Origin: Pseudomonas neuropathica
GTDB taxonomy: Bacteria > Pseudomonadota > Gammaproteobacteria > Pseudomonadales > Pseudomonadaceae
Assembly: GCF_015461835.1 (NCBI RefSeq)
Contig: NZ_JACOPX010000003.1
Span: 186,001 to 250,000, forward strand
Length of the DNA stretch: 64,000 bases
Reading direction: 5' to 3'
In this document: positions 45,347 through 56,930 of the stretch, one piece after another
Numbering within the stretch: position 1 is the first letter of the stretch
Layout: every line of letters starts with the position of its first letter
Translations under genes and position numbers: made by a program
The notes under the pieces: generated by a model
Database searches by the model: none
What the model saw: only the letters and a program-made list of their open reading frames with translations
Told to the model about the DNA's origin: nothing

Positions 45347-46195
45347 ATGCGCACTTTTCGGCTGGTGATATCTTGCCCGGACCGCGTTGGCATTGTTGCC
45401 AAAGTCAGTAATTTTCTGGCAGCCCACAACGGCTGGATCACCGAAGCGAGCCACCACTCGGACAACCAGGTGGGCTGGTTCTTCATGCGTCACGAAATTC
45501 GTGCCGATTCGCTGCCTTTCGGTATTGAAGTGCTGCGCGAGAAGTTTGCGCCGATTGCCGAAGAGTTCTCGATGGACTGGCGCATCACCGACACCGAGCA
45601 GAAAAAACGCGTTGTGCTGATGGCCAGCCGCGAATCGCACTGTCTCGCGGACTTGCTGCACCGCTGGCACAGCGATGAACTGGACTGCGAAATCTCCTGC
45701 GTGATTTCCAACCACGACGACCTGCGCAGCATGGTCGAGTGGCACGGCATTCCTTATTACCACGTCCCGGTCAATCCGCAGGACAAGCAACCGGCCTTCG
45801 ACGAAGTGTCGCGTCTGGTCAAGCAGCATGATGCCGAAGTGGTGGTGCTGGCGCGTTACATGCAGATCCTGCCGCCAGACATGTGCCGCGAATACGCGCA
45901 CAAGGTCATCAACATTCACCACAGCTTCCTGCCGTCGTTCGTTGGTGCCAAGCCGTATCACCAGGCGTCGCTGCGTGGCGTGAAGCTGATCGGCGCGACC
46001 TGCCACTACGTGACCGAAGAGCTGGATGCCGGCCCGATCATCGAGCAGGACGTGGTGCGTGTCAGCCACAGTGACAGTATCGAAGACATGGTGCGTTTCG
46101 GTCGTGATGTCGAGAAAATGGTGCTGGCTCGTGGCCTGCGTTATCACCTCGAAGACCGCGTGCTGGTGCACGGCAACAAGACTGTGGTGTTCTGA
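45347..46195 (+). CDS. purU: Formyltetrahydrofolate deformylase
   Basis: 282-aa enzyme that hydrolyses 10-formyl-THF to formate and THF, balancing one-carbon units and supplying formate to PurT. An N-terminal ACT domain (RTFRLVISCPDRVGIVAKV) is followed by the formyltransferase fold with catalytic-site strings INIHHSFLPSFVGAKPYH, GATCHYV and ELDAGPIIEQD. The ATG at 45347 fits family length; a start at 45311 would add 12 residues. A terminator follows immediately. Confidence 0.96.
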   Translation: MRTFRLVISCPDRVGIVAKVSNFLAAHNGWITEASHHSDNQVGWFFMRHEIRADSLPFGIEVLREKFAPIAEEFSMDWRITDTEQKKRVVLMASRESHCLADLLHRWHSDELDCEISCVISNHDDLRSMVEWHGIPYYHVPVNPQDKQPAFDEVSRLVKQHDAEVVVLARYMQILPPDMCREYAHKVINIHHSFLPSFVGAKPYHQASLRGVKLIGATCHYVTEELDAGPIIEQDVVRVSHSDSIEDMVRFGRDVEKMVLARGLRYHLEDRVLVHGNKTVVF

Positions 46196-46221
46196 TCTCA
46201 ACCCCATGGGCTTGAAAAACC

Positions 46222-46256
46222 AAGGGTCTGGGCGTTCAATCGTCCAGACCCTTTTT
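46222..46256 (+). terminator. Terminator after purU
   Basis: Stem AAGGGTCTGG / CCAGACCCTT with a 12-base loop, followed by TTT, 27 bases past the purU stop. Confidence 0.85.
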
Positions 46257-46279
46257 CATTTCAGCTGTGAGGATAAGCC

Positions 46280-46456
46280 ATGGCCGATCCACTGGACAAA
46301 GCCACTTCCAAAGCGCCGGCGACGTTGGGCGAAGGGTGTTTGAGTCGATATGATCCCGAGGACATGAGCCCGGAGGATGGCACCGAGTTTCCCGGCGCTG
46401 CGCAGCTGTGGGAACAATTGCAAGAGAAGTCCGACGACAACAAAGACGATGCCTGA
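46280..46456 (+). CDS. Small acidic hypothetical protein (58 aa)
   Basis: ORF ATG..TGA of 58 codons with ribosome site TGAGGA seven bases before the start. The product (begins MADPLDKATSKAPATLGEGC, ends in EKSDDNKDDA) is acidic, has one cysteine and no membrane segment. It lies between the purU terminator and a convergent gene. I do not recognise a function; comparable short proteins sit beside purU in other pseudomonads as far as I remember. Confidence 0.7.
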   Translation: MADPLDKATSKAPATLGEGCLSRYDPEDMSPEDGTEFPGAAQLWEQLQEKSDDNKDDA

Positions 46457-46492
46457 AGCGCGATCATGCAGGCGCAGGGCGCGACCGGACAA

Positions 46493-47488
46493 TCAAGCCT
46501 GCCTCACCTTCATCAGTTTCCTCAACAGCGGCCGGCCCAGCATCAACAAAAACACCGGCCCCCCGACCAGCAGATAAAAGTAATACGTCACCACCCGCCA
46601 AATCAGAATCGCCGCCGCAGCGGTGGATTTCCCCACCATCGGCGCTAACAGTGCCGCCGACGTCAGCTCCGCCGCCCCCGCGCCGCCCGGCAGCAGGCTG
46701 AATTGCCCGGCGCCTAGCGAAAGCATCTGTACCAGAAAACTCCACGCCCACTGCAAGTCCGCGCCCAGGCCGCGTAACGCCAGGTACAGCACGCTGTAGC
46801 GCAGCAACCAATGCACACACGTCAGGGCAAATACTTTGATCAATGTTTGCCAGGGCAACTTCAACGTATCGGTAAACGCCGCGAGAAAATGCAGCAACTT
46901 GCGCGCCCAGCGACGGCGGGTACTGGCCCTGACGTTCATCCTTGCCAGCAGGCGACCGCTCAGGCGGATCAAGGTGCGGTGATAGCGCGCGACCAGCACA
47001 CAACTGAATAAACCGCCGAACAGCGAAATCGCGCTGACGGTCAGCAACCACTCGAGGCGATCGCTGAGATGCTGGAACAGCGCATAAATCAAAATGCCGC
47101 TGAGGGCGCAGAGAAAGAACAGCAAATCGCTGAGCTGATCCATGGCAAACACCGCGCTGCCCCGCGCCGGCCGCACGCCGGAGCGGGCCAACAGGGCCAT
47201 GATCGTCAAGGGCCCGCCGCTGCCACCGGGAGTCGCGCAGTAGGCGAATTCGGCGGCCATCACTACACCAAGGCTTTGCAGCGGCGTGACGCGCTCGCGC
47301 TGATCACCGAGTAGCAGGCGCAGACGCAAGGTATTGATGCCCCAGCAAAGCAGGATCATGCCGAACATGATCAACAGCCAGTGCAACGGGAAACTCTGCA
47401 GCCGCGCCCAGGTGTCGCCGCCACCCAGCACAACCGGAATCAGCACCGCCGCGAGCAGGCCGATCAGCAAGAGAATGCCGCGACTCAT
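46493..47488 (-). CDS. Lysyl-PG synthase-like (UPF0104/AglD) membrane protein
   Basis: 331-aa integral membrane protein with about eight helices (ILLLIGLLAAVLIPVVLGG, WLLIMFGMILLCWGINTLRL, SLGVVMAAEFAYCATPGGSG). It has the flippase-like family motif ATPGGSGGP near residue 90 and a later LLPGGAGAAE. It resembles the transmembrane half of MprF without the synthase domain. It overlaps the upstream deacetylase by 4 bases and is the third gene of a glycosyltransferase-deacetylase-flippase set, so it may move a lipid or glycolipid across the inner membrane. Confidence 0.9.
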   Translation of the reverse strand: MSRGILLLIGLLAAVLIPVVLGGGDTWARLQSFPLHWLLIMFGMILLCWGINTLRLRLLLGDQRERVTPLQSLGVVMAAEFAYCATPGGSGGPLTIMALLARSGVRPARGSAVFAMDQLSDLLFFLCALSGILIYALFQHLSDRLEWLLTVSAISLFGGLFSCVLVARYHRTLIRLSGRLLARMNVRASTRRRWARKLLHFLAAFTDTLKLPWQTLIKVFALTCVHWLLRYSVLYLALRGLGADLQWAWSFLVQMLSLGAGQFSLLPGGAGAAELTSAALLAPMVGKSTAAAAILIWRVVTYYFYLLVGGPVFLLMLGRPLLRKLMKVRQA

Positions 47489-48261
47489 GCGGCGCTTCCC
47501 AGTTGACCGCGCTGTTGGGCGAGCCAGTGGATTTTGGTCATCGGTACGCGTCCTTCGCTCAGCAGTCGTTCGAGGGTGTGCAGCCAGTAATCACGGGAAA
47601 AACCGTGGCGCATGTCAACGGGATGCAAGCCTAGACGAATCATCGGCGCCCGACGCCAACGCTGTTGCCGTTGCTCGCTGACAATCTTCGACAGGCCCCT
47701 TCGCCAGGCGCTGCGAGCGCTCCAGACCAGACCCGGCGCATCGATCGCGGTGAAATCCGGCAACCGATACAGATGCTGCGGATCGCTGGTGTAGCACAGG
47801 GGCAACTCGCGCAGGGCCTGGCGGGTGCCTTCGCTCATCAACCACGCCGGGGCAACGAAACCGTGCAGCGGCCAGTCGTGGCGCTGGAAGACTTCGATGC
47901 CGGTGCGCAGGCGGGCGAGGGCGGTTTCACGGGACAAACGGTAAAACTCGCCTTCATGGGTGTAAACGCGGCGCATGAACCAGTCGTGCGGCGCCGTCGG
48001 GCCGGGCTCCTGGTCATCGTGGAAATAACCGTGCAACGCCAACTCATCGCCACGGGCGACGCGCTCATCGAGCCGTCGGCAAAATGCCGGGTGATCGTCG
48101 AGGGCGTTGTGCCGGTGGAAATTCGGAACGACCAACCACGTCATCGGTACGTTGCCCAAGGCGTCGACGGCCTCGACAAACGGCTGGTAATCCGCCCACG
48201 TCGACGGAGCGACGTCGTGCAGCACCAGCAAGACGGCGCGGTTGTTCATCGATTCAACCAT
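47485..48261 (-). CDS. DUF2334 polysaccharide deacetylase-like protein
   Basis: 258-aa protein of the NodB-like deacetylase superfamily. It starts with strand AVLLVLHDVAPSTW (catalytic-type Asp), has HGYFHDD as the His/Asp metal site, and ends with HPVDMRHG and HWLAQQRG. No signal peptide is clear, so it may act on a cytosolic or membrane glycan. I chose the ATG at 48261 that overlaps the stop of the glycosyltransferase gene; an ATG at 48249 is also possible. Middle gene of a three-gene operon. Confidence 0.88.
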   Translation of the reverse strand: MVESMNNRAVLLVLHDVAPSTWADYQPFVEAVDALGNVPMTWLVVPNFHRHNALDDHPAFCRRLDERVARGDELALHGYFHDDQEPGPTAPHDWFMRRVYTHEGEFYRLSRETALARLRTGIEVFQRHDWPLHGFVAPAWLMSEGTRQALRELPLCYTSDPQHLYRLPDFTAIDAPGLVWSARSAWRRGLSKIVSEQRQQRWRRAPMIRLGLHPVDMRHGFSRDYWLHTLERLLSEGRVPMTKIHWLAQQRGQLGSAA

Positions 48262-49375
48262 TGGCCACCTTGGGCAGCGTATGTCCGAGTACGGCGTGAT
48301 AGTGGCCCAACAAACTGTCGACCACCGTATCCCACGCATAGTGGGTTTCGACATGCTGGCGCGCCTGTGTGCCAAGTTTGCTACAGCCGCGACTGAACAG
48401 TTCGCGCACGGCATTGGCCATCGCTTGCGGGTTGTTCGGTGCGCACAGGAGGCCGCAGGAATCAGTGACGATCTCTTCGAAAGCCCCGGCGGCCACAGCC
48501 ACCACGGGAATGCCGCAGGCCATGGCTTCGAGGATCACCAGGCCGAAGGTTTCCTGGTCGCCGGCATGCAGCAAGGCATCGGCACTGGCCATCAACTGCG
48601 CGACGCGTGGCGCGGGGCAGAATTCATCGATCACGCTGACATTGGCCGGCACTGCGGTGGGCATCGACGAACCGACCAGTAGCAGGTGATAGCGCGGGCC
48701 GAGTCGTTGCATGCATTTGAGCAATACCGGCAGGTTTTTCTCTTTCGAGCCGCGCCCGGCAAAAATCAACAGCCGGGTGTCTTCGGCGATGCCCAGTTCT
48801 GCACGCAGTTGCGGGTCGCGGGCTTTGGGGTGAAAGGTTTGCAGGTCGACGCCCAGCGGTTGCACGAACACATTGCGTACACCGAGGCTGCTGAGCTTGT
48901 CAGCCATGATCTGACTGGGCGCCAGAACCCGATCGAAGTTGCCGTAAAGCCTGGTGACATACGCCTCTATATTCGGTGTGACCCAATGGCCCATGCGATT
49001 GCCGATCAGCAAGGGCAGATCCGAGTGATAGAAACCGATTACCGGCACATCCAGCTGTCGTCGCGCATCAAGGGCGGCCCAGGCGGTCAGATAAGGGTCG
49101 CCGACTTCGATCAGATCGGGCTGTAAATCCTGCAGGACGTTTCGCCATGGCGCGAGGCGAAGGGGGAATCGATAGCCTTTGCCGAAGGGCAGGGCGGGGG
49201 CGGGAACCGTGTAAACGCCGTCGTGTTCGCCGAAGTGGGCACCGGGAATCAGCAGGCTGTGGCGGGTGCCGGATTTGACTCCGAGCCGGCGGTGTTTGGC
49301 ATCCAGATAAGTACGCACACCGCCGCTGGCCGGGGCGTAGAACATGGTGATGTCGGCGATATGCACGGTGATCAA
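48254..49375 (-). CDS. Group 1 (GT4) glycosyltransferase
   Basis: 373-aa GT-B-fold glycosyltransferase. N-terminal half begins VHIADITMFYAPASGGVRTY (GGV nucleotide-side loop). The C-terminal half shows LLIFAGRGSKEKN, the acidic motif ETFGLVILEAMACG (EX7E type) and PVVAVAAGAFEEIV. It is soluble or membrane-peripheral. First gene of the three-gene module. The acceptor is likely a lipid or polyprenol given the partner genes, which is an inference. Confidence 0.93.
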   Translation of the reverse strand: MITVHIADITMFYAPASGGVRTYLDAKHRRLGVKSGTRHSLLIPGAHFGEHDGVYTVPAPALPFGKGYRFPLRLAPWRNVLQDLQPDLIEVGDPYLTAWAALDARRQLDVPVIGFYHSDLPLLIGNRMGHWVTPNIEAYVTRLYGNFDRVLAPSQIMADKLSSLGVRNVFVQPLGVDLQTFHPKARDPQLRAELGIAEDTRLLIFAGRGSKEKNLPVLLKCMQRLGPRYHLLLVGSSMPTAVPANVSVIDEFCPAPRVAQLMASADALLHAGDQETFGLVILEAMACGIPVVAVAAGAFEEIVTDSCGLLCAPNNPQAMANAVRELFSRGCSKLGTQARQHVETHYAWDTVVDSLLGHYHAVLGHTLPKVANG

Positions 49376-49443
49376 CCCTCCGTTGCGTAGTTCTCCCTTG
49401 GTTGACCTTTATCAAGAATAGATGTTCGGTCGGGATTGCGCGG

Positions 49444-49606
49444 CCCCCTCACTAGCCCTCTCCCAGAGGGAGAGGGGACTGACCGAGGTGGATGTTGGAG
49501 ATACGCCGACCTGAGAGGCCTGAGTCGAACACAGGTTTTGAATAGCACGAAGATCGGCTCCCTTTCCCCCTCGCCCCCTTGGGGGAGAGGGCTGGGGTGA
49601 GGGGGT
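49444..49606 (-). repeat. Two-armed 163-base intergenic repeat, copy B
   Basis: Inverse-orientation relative of the element at 14941-15103. The outer arms and strings GGAGCCGATCTTC, CAGGTCGGCGTAT and GAGGGGACTGA (in reverse) are shared, while the centre has diverged. Located between a glycosyltransferase promoter region and the end of the chemoreceptor gene. Confidence 0.8.
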
Positions 49607-49620
49607 AAGGCTCTTGATCT

Positions 49621-51510
49621 TCAGATGCGGAAACTGCCAACCAGTTGTTTCAGACGCGAAGCCTGCTGCTCCAGGTCCGAACACGCGCGCAACGTCGCCT
49701 GCAAGTTCTCCACGCCTTCCTGGTTCAGCGTGTTGATCTCGGTGATGTCGACGTTGATCGACTCCACCACCGCCGTCTGCTCTTCGGTCGCCGTGGCCAC
49801 CGACTGGTTCATCCCGTCGATCTCGCCAATGCGCTGGGTCACGCTGTTCAAGCGCTCCCCGGCAAGGTTGGCGATCTCGACGCTGTCCTGACTGTGACGC
49901 TGACTGTCGCTCATGGTGCTCACCGACTCACGGGCGCCGACTTGCAGCTCCTCGATCATGGTCTGCACCTGTTGCGCCGATTCCTGGGTGCGGTGCGCCA
50001 GATTGCGCACTTCATCCGCCACCACGGCAAAGCCCCGGCCGGCTTCACCGGCACGTGCCGCTTCAATGGCCGCGTTGAGCGCCAGCAGGTTGGTTTGCTG
50101 GGAAATGCTGGTGATCACTTCGAGAATCTGGCCGATGTTCACGGTTTTGCTGTTCAGCGACTCGATGTTGCTGCTCGACGCGCTGAGCATGCTCGACAGT
50201 TGATTCATCGCCTTGATGCTGCGATCCACCACTTGCTGGCCGTCTTCAGCCAGACCGCGCGCGTCGCTGGCCTGATTTGAAGCTTGGGCGGCGTTGCGAG
50301 CGATTTCCTGCGCCGCGGCGCCGAGCTGGTTGATCGCTGCGGCGACACTGCTGGTGCGTGAGGCTTGCTGATCAGAGTTGTACATCGACGAGTTCGATGC
50401 CGCGACCACGCGCAGGGCGACTTCGTTAACCTGGCCGGTGGCCGACGACACTTCGCGGATCGAGCCGTGAATGCGCTCGACGAAACGGTTGAATGCGGTA
50501 CCGAGTACACCAAATTCATCGTTATTGACGATGGTCAGGCGTTTGGTCAGGTCGCCTTCGCCATCGGCGATGTCTTCCATGGCGCGGGTCATCACGTGTA
50601 GCGGCTGGATCAGAATACGGATCAGCATGCCAAGCAGGGCGATGATGATCGCCACCGCGATCACGGTGGCAATCACCGCCGAGGTGCGGAACTGGCTGAG
50701 CATGGCGAATGCCTGGTCTTTATCCACCGACAGGCCGATGTACCAGTTCACCGACGGCAGGCCTTTGATCGGCGCGAAGGTGACGATGCGGGTTTTGCCG
50801 TCGACGGTGACTTCACTGAAGTCACTGCTGATGCGCGGCGTGTCCTGTGGATAGGCTTCTTTCAGTGATTTCATCACCAAGGCCTTGTCCGGGTGCACGA
50901 GGATCTTGCCGTCGGCGCTGACCAGGAACACATAACCCATGCCGTCGAAATCCCGGGCGGCGAGGGTGTCGACCAGCGATTGCAGGCTCAGGTCGCCGCC
51001 AACCACACCGACGCTCTGGCCGGCCTTTTTCGAGGCAGTGGCGATGGAAATGATCAACTGGCCGGTAGCGGCATCGATGTACGGTTCGGTCAGGGTCGAG
51101 GTGCTGCTGCTCTCTGCACCTTTATACCAAGGGCGCACGCGCGGATCGAAACCGTCGGGCATCTTGGTGTCCGGACGGATGGTGAAGTGCCCGGTGGCAT
51201 CGCCCAGATAGGTCGCCATGAACGTCGAGGTCAGGCTTCTCTGTTCCAGCAGACTGGCGACGTTGGCGGGCTCGGGATTGATGGCGATATTCTGGGCAGC
51301 GTTCTCGACCAGCAGAATGCGGCCGCTGAGCCAGGTCTGGATATTGCCGGCAGTGACCTCGCCCATCTCGTTGAGATAGTTGTTCAGGTCATCGCGGATC
51401 GCGTTGCGCTGCAACCAGTCGTTGTACAAGGTAAACGAGGCGAAGGCGGCGATGACGATGAGGGCGGCGGCAAGCAAAATTTTATGGCTGAAGCGCAGAT
51501 TTTTGTTCAT
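49621..51510 (-). CDS. Methyl-accepting chemotaxis protein, dCache amino-acid type (PctA-like)
   Basis: 629-aa chemoreceptor. TM1 at residues about 11-31, periplasmic double-Cache domain to about 275, TM2 about 283-305, HAMP, then a long signalling coiled coil with the tip [17 protein letters not shown] that contacts CheA/CheW. In the distal Cache pocket the amino-acid motif is largely kept: R-x-WY in VRPWY, Tyr in EPYID and Asp in VVGGDLS at the expected spacing; the first Tyr of the motif is Phe here (DGFDP). I therefore infer L-amino acid sensing. A FliA-type promoter lies upstream. Position corresponds, from memory, to PctA/PctB (PA4309/4310). Confidence 0.95.
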   Translation of the reverse strand: MNKNLRFSHKILLAAALIVIAAFASFTLYNDWLQRNAIRDDLNNYLNEMGEVTAGNIQTWLSGRILLVENAAQNIAINPEPANVASLLEQRSLTSTFMATYLGDATGHFTIRPDTKMPDGFDPRVRPWYKGAESSSTSTLTEPYIDAATGQLIISIATASKKAGQSVGVVGGDLSLQSLVDTLAARDFDGMGYVFLVSADGKILVHPDKALVMKSLKEAYPQDTPRISSDFSEVTVDGKTRIVTFAPIKGLPSVNWYIGLSVDKDQAFAMLSQFRTSAVIATVIAVAIIIALLGMLIRILIQPLHVMTRAMEDIADGEGDLTKRLTIVNNDEFGVLGTAFNRFVERIHGSIREVSSATGQVNEVALRVVAASNSSMYNSDQQASRTSSVAAAINQLGAAAQEIARNAAQASNQASDARGLAEDGQQVVDRSIKAMNQLSSMLSASSSNIESLNSKTVNIGQILEVITSISQQTNLLALNAAIEAARAGEAGRGFAVVADEVRNLAHRTQESAQQVQTMIEELQVGARESVSTMSDSQRHSQDSVEIANLAGERLNSVTQRIGEIDGMNQSVATATEEQTAVVESINVDITEINTLNQEGVENLQATLRACSDLEQQASRLKQLVGSFRI

Positions 51511-51657
51511 GGCTTGGGGTTCCGCTAAGGTCTTAATGTCCAGGGCGTGCTTTTATAGAGGCGCGCAAAATGGGCAAGGGTGAAAACAAGCTGATATTTC
51601 CGTCTCTCCTTAGGGAAATGTCCGGCCTGACTTGTGGTCGGGGTCTCTCACTCCTCT

Positions 51658-51684
51658 TTATCGGCCATGCGCAATCAAAGATTA
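51658..51684 (-). promoter_or_regulatory. Sigma-28 (FliA) promoter of chemoreceptor
   Basis: On the minus strand TAAT, 15 bases, GCCGATAA: the -10 matches the FliA consensus exactly and the -35 three of four. It lies about 148 bases before the chemoreceptor start and ties its expression to motility. Confidence 0.8.
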
Positions 51685-51700
51685 ACCATTGGGTGACAAA

Positions 51701-53188
51701 ATGCCTGACTCCTCGCAACTCGTAATCGGCGCTGATCTCGCAGGCCAACAGATCGCTCAGGCCATGCGCCTGGCCAACCGCCACGGACTGGTCGCGGGCG
51801 CCACCGGTACCGGTAAAACCGTCACTTTGCAGCGTTTGGCCGAGGCGTTCAGCGACGCCGGGGTCGCGGTATTTGCCGCCGACATCAAGGGTGATCTATG
51901 TGGCCTCGGTGCGGCGGGTAATCCGCAGGGCAAGGTGGCCGAGCGCATTGCCGGGATGCCGTGGCTCAACCACAAGCCGCAGGCCTATCCGGTGACCTTG
52001 TGGGACATCCACGGCGAGTCCGGTCATCCGTTGCGCACCACGTTGAGCGAAATGGGCCCGTTGCTGATCGGCAGCCTGCTGGAACTGACCGATAGCCAGC
52101 AATCGGCGCTTTACGCCGCCTTCAAGGTCGCCGATCGCGAAGGCCTGTTGCTGCTGGACTTGAAGGATCTGAAAGCGCTGCTCAATCACCTCAAGGAAAA
52201 CCCGCAGCTGTTGGGCGAAGACGCGGCGCTGATGACCACCGGTTCCAGTCAGGCGCTGCTACGCCGTCTGGCGATCCTTGAGCAGCAGGGCGCCGAAGCC
52301 TTGTTCGGCGAACCGGCACTGCAACTTGAAGACATTCTGCAACCGACCGCCGATGGTCGCGGGCGCATTCATTTGCTCGATGCCAGCCGACTGGTGCACG
52401 AGGCGCCGAAGGTCTATGCGACATTCCTGTTGTGGCTGCTGGCTGAACTGTTCGAGCAATTGCCCGAGCGCGGCGATGCCGACAAACCGCTGCTGGCGCT
52501 GTTTTTTGATGAGGCGCATTTGTTGTTCGGCGATACACCGAAGGCCTTGCAGGAGCGACTTGAGCAAGTGGTACGGCTGATCCGTTCCAAAGGCGTTGGT
52601 GTGTATTTCGTCACGCAGTCGCCGGCGGACTTGCCCGATGACGTGCTGGCGCAACTCGGCCTGCGCATCCAGCATGGCTTGCGCGCCTTTACCGCCAAAG
52701 AGCAGAAATCCCTGCGCGCGGTGGCGGACGGCTTCCGACCGAATCCGGCGTTTGACAGCCTTTCGGTGCTGACTGAGTTGGGGATTGGTGAGGCGCTGGT
52801 CGGCACGCTGACCGAGAAAGGCACGCCGGAGATGGTTCAGCGCGTGCTGGTCGCGCCACCGCAATCGCGAATCGGGCCGCTGACCGAGACCGAACGAACC
52901 GTGCTGATTGCCGGATCGCCGTTCAAGGGCCGCTATGACAAGCCGATAGATCGTGAGTCGGCGTATGAAATTCTGATGGGGCGTAAAGGGCTGGCGCCTG
53001 ACGCGGAGGCACCCGCCGGCAAGCCTGCGGTTGAAGAACCAAGCCTCGCCGACAGGGCCGGAGAGTTCCTGGGTACCGCTGCCGGCCAAGCGCTGAAATC
53101 CGCCATGCGCCAGGCCGCCAATAACCTTGGCAAACAACTGGTACGCGGCTTGATGGGCTCTTTACTCGGTGGCAGCAAACGGCGTTAA
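51701..53188 (+). CDS. HerA-like ATPase, DUF853 (YjgR-like)
   Basis: 495-aa P-loop ATPase of the HerA/FtsK superfamily. Walker A is GATGTGKT near residue 34, Walker B is LLALFFDEAHLLF, and GVGVYFVTQSPADLP follows. The C-terminal about 60 residues are low-complexity and end in basic KRR. I chose ATG at 51701; an in-frame ATG at 51689 would add four residues. DUF853 proteins are conserved but their DNA or protein substrate is not established. A REP doublet follows. Confidence 0.92.
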   Translation: MPDSSQLVIGADLAGQQIAQAMRLANRHGLVAGATGTGKTVTLQRLAEAFSDAGVAVFAADIKGDLCGLGAAGNPQGKVAERIAGMPWLNHKPQAYPVTLWDIHGESGHPLRTTLSEMGPLLIGSLLELTDSQQSALYAAFKVADREGLLLLDLKDLKALLNHLKENPQLLGEDAALMTTGSSQALLRRLAILEQQGAEALFGEPALQLEDILQPTADGRGRIHLLDASRLVHEAPKVYATFLLWLLAELFEQLPERGDADKPLLALFFDEAHLLFGDTPKALQERLEQVVRLIRSKGVGVYFVTQSPADLPDDVLAQLGLRIQHGLRAFTAKEQKSLRAVADGFRPNPAFDSLSVLTELGIGEALVGTLTEKGTPEMVQRVLVAPPQSRIGPLTETERTVLIAGSPFKGRYDKPIDRESAYEILMGRKGLAPDAEAPAGKPAVEEPSLADRAGEFLGTAAGQALKSAMRQAANNLGKQLVRGLMGSLLGGSKRR

Positions 53189-53190
53189 AA

Positions 53191-53278
53191 CCTGTGGGAG
53201 CTTGCTCGCGAAGGCGGCCTGTCATTCAACATAGATGTCGTCTGACACGGCCTCTTCGCGAGCAAGCTCGCTCCCACA
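53191..53278. repeat. REPIN-type inverted repeat
   Basis: Arms CTGTGGGAGCTTGCTCGCGA and the reverse CTTCGCGAGCAAGCTCGCTC..CCACA are about 40 bases apart between the HerA-like gene and the dciA gene. One arm lacks a few bases present in other copies. Confidence 0.88.
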
Positions 53279-53308
53279 TTGGTATTGCATGAAGATTCCG
53301 AAAAGAAG

Positions 53309-53764
53309 TCAGGACTTGGCTTTGGCGTGCGCCGCCAGTCGTTCCAGTGCCGCGCGCAAACCCGGATCAGTGATCCCGTCCGCCGTGGCCTGAATCGTCG
53401 CCGCTGCATCCGTCGACAAATCCATCGTGTGTCCGGCCGCTCCGCGTTGAACGGTCGGCGGCTGCACCTTGAACAGAATCCGCGTCAAACTGGCGAACTC
53501 ATCAAACATCTGCAGCTGCCTCTGCAAGCGTTTTTGCTGATAACGCAGACGTGTGGCCCAATGGCCATCGGTGACAATCAGCAACAGACTGCCCTCACGC
53601 CACGACGCTACATGGCAATGTTCACGGGCGGCGGGTTGCAGTTGGCTCTCGAGCAGACGCTGCAAATGCCCCAGTCGTTGGGCATGGCCGAGGATGGCTT
53701 TGAGCGGCTTGGCTTCGCGCAGGAGAACGGCGGGTGCTCTGGCCGTAAGAGGGCGAAATGCCAT
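53309..53764 (-). CDS. DciA family protein (DUF721)
   Basis: 151-aa DUF721/DciA protein, in many bacteria needed to load the replicative helicase DnaB. The N-terminal KH-like domain is visible as LLESQLQPAAREHCHVASW, GSLLLIVTDGHWATRLRYQ. The C-terminal tail is flexible. ATG at 53764; the frame continues 18 codons upstream without family similarity. It is divergent from secA, the usual neighbour of this gene in pseudomonads, with lpxC normally on the other side; here a HerA-like gene follows instead. Confidence 0.9.
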   Translation of the reverse strand: MAFRPLTARAPAVLLREAKPLKAILGHAQRLGHLQRLLESQLQPAAREHCHVASWREGSLLLIVTDGHWATRLRYQQKRLQRQLQMFDEFASLTRILFKVQPPTVQRGAAGHTMDLSTDAAATIQATADGITDPGLRAALERLAAHAKAKS

Positions 53765-54072
53765 GATCGAACACCTGAAGTAACAGAAACGCCATGGTAG
53801 CAGAAAGGCCGAAATCACTCGCCCATTGCTTTTGCCCTCGCTTTGCCCATTAAATCAATGACTAACTTCTGCCTTGTATGACTTGAAGTTGAGCAAAACG
53901 CCCCTATTTTAAGTGAGCCCCGTCAAAGCGCAGTGCCAGCATCGTGGAACATCGCCACTTTCCTCACTTCCGTTTCCGGGTAGAATGCTCGTTCGCATGC
54001 GGCCATGAGGGCTGCACGGGCGACGCTCACGGGGCCGCCCTCCATCCCTTTAGTGTGGAAGATCCTGCCGAT
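53765..54072. other. Divergent promoter region of dciA and secA
   Basis: 308 bases. A -10-like TAGAAT at 53981-53986 could start the secA transcript, leaving a leader of about 80 bases with GGGCGACGCTCACGGGGCCGCC, able to fold. No -35 box is convincing. No small gene is supported here, although the secA frame stays open back to a GTG at 53944. Confidence 0.5.
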
Positions 54073-56808
<2,736 letters not shown>

Positions 56809-56835
56809 ACCCCGTTTCAACTGCTGAAATACCCG

Positions 56836-56868
56836 CGCCGCGACCGGCTCCTGCCGTCGCGGCGTTTT
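56836..56868 (+). terminator. Terminator after secA
   Basis: Stem CGCCGCGAC / GTCGCGGCG with an 11-base loop followed by TTTT, 28 bases past the secA stop. Confidence 0.88.
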
Positions 56869-56930
56869 GCCATTTAAACCACCGTCGCTGCGAGTGACGG
56901 TGCTGACATCATTGAGTAAGGAGCGCATTC

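Noticed and set aside
53944..54072. N-terminal extension of SecA by 43 residues from a GTG
   Set aside because: SecA proteins begin at [11 protein letters not shown] or equivalent; the extra residues look like translated leader.
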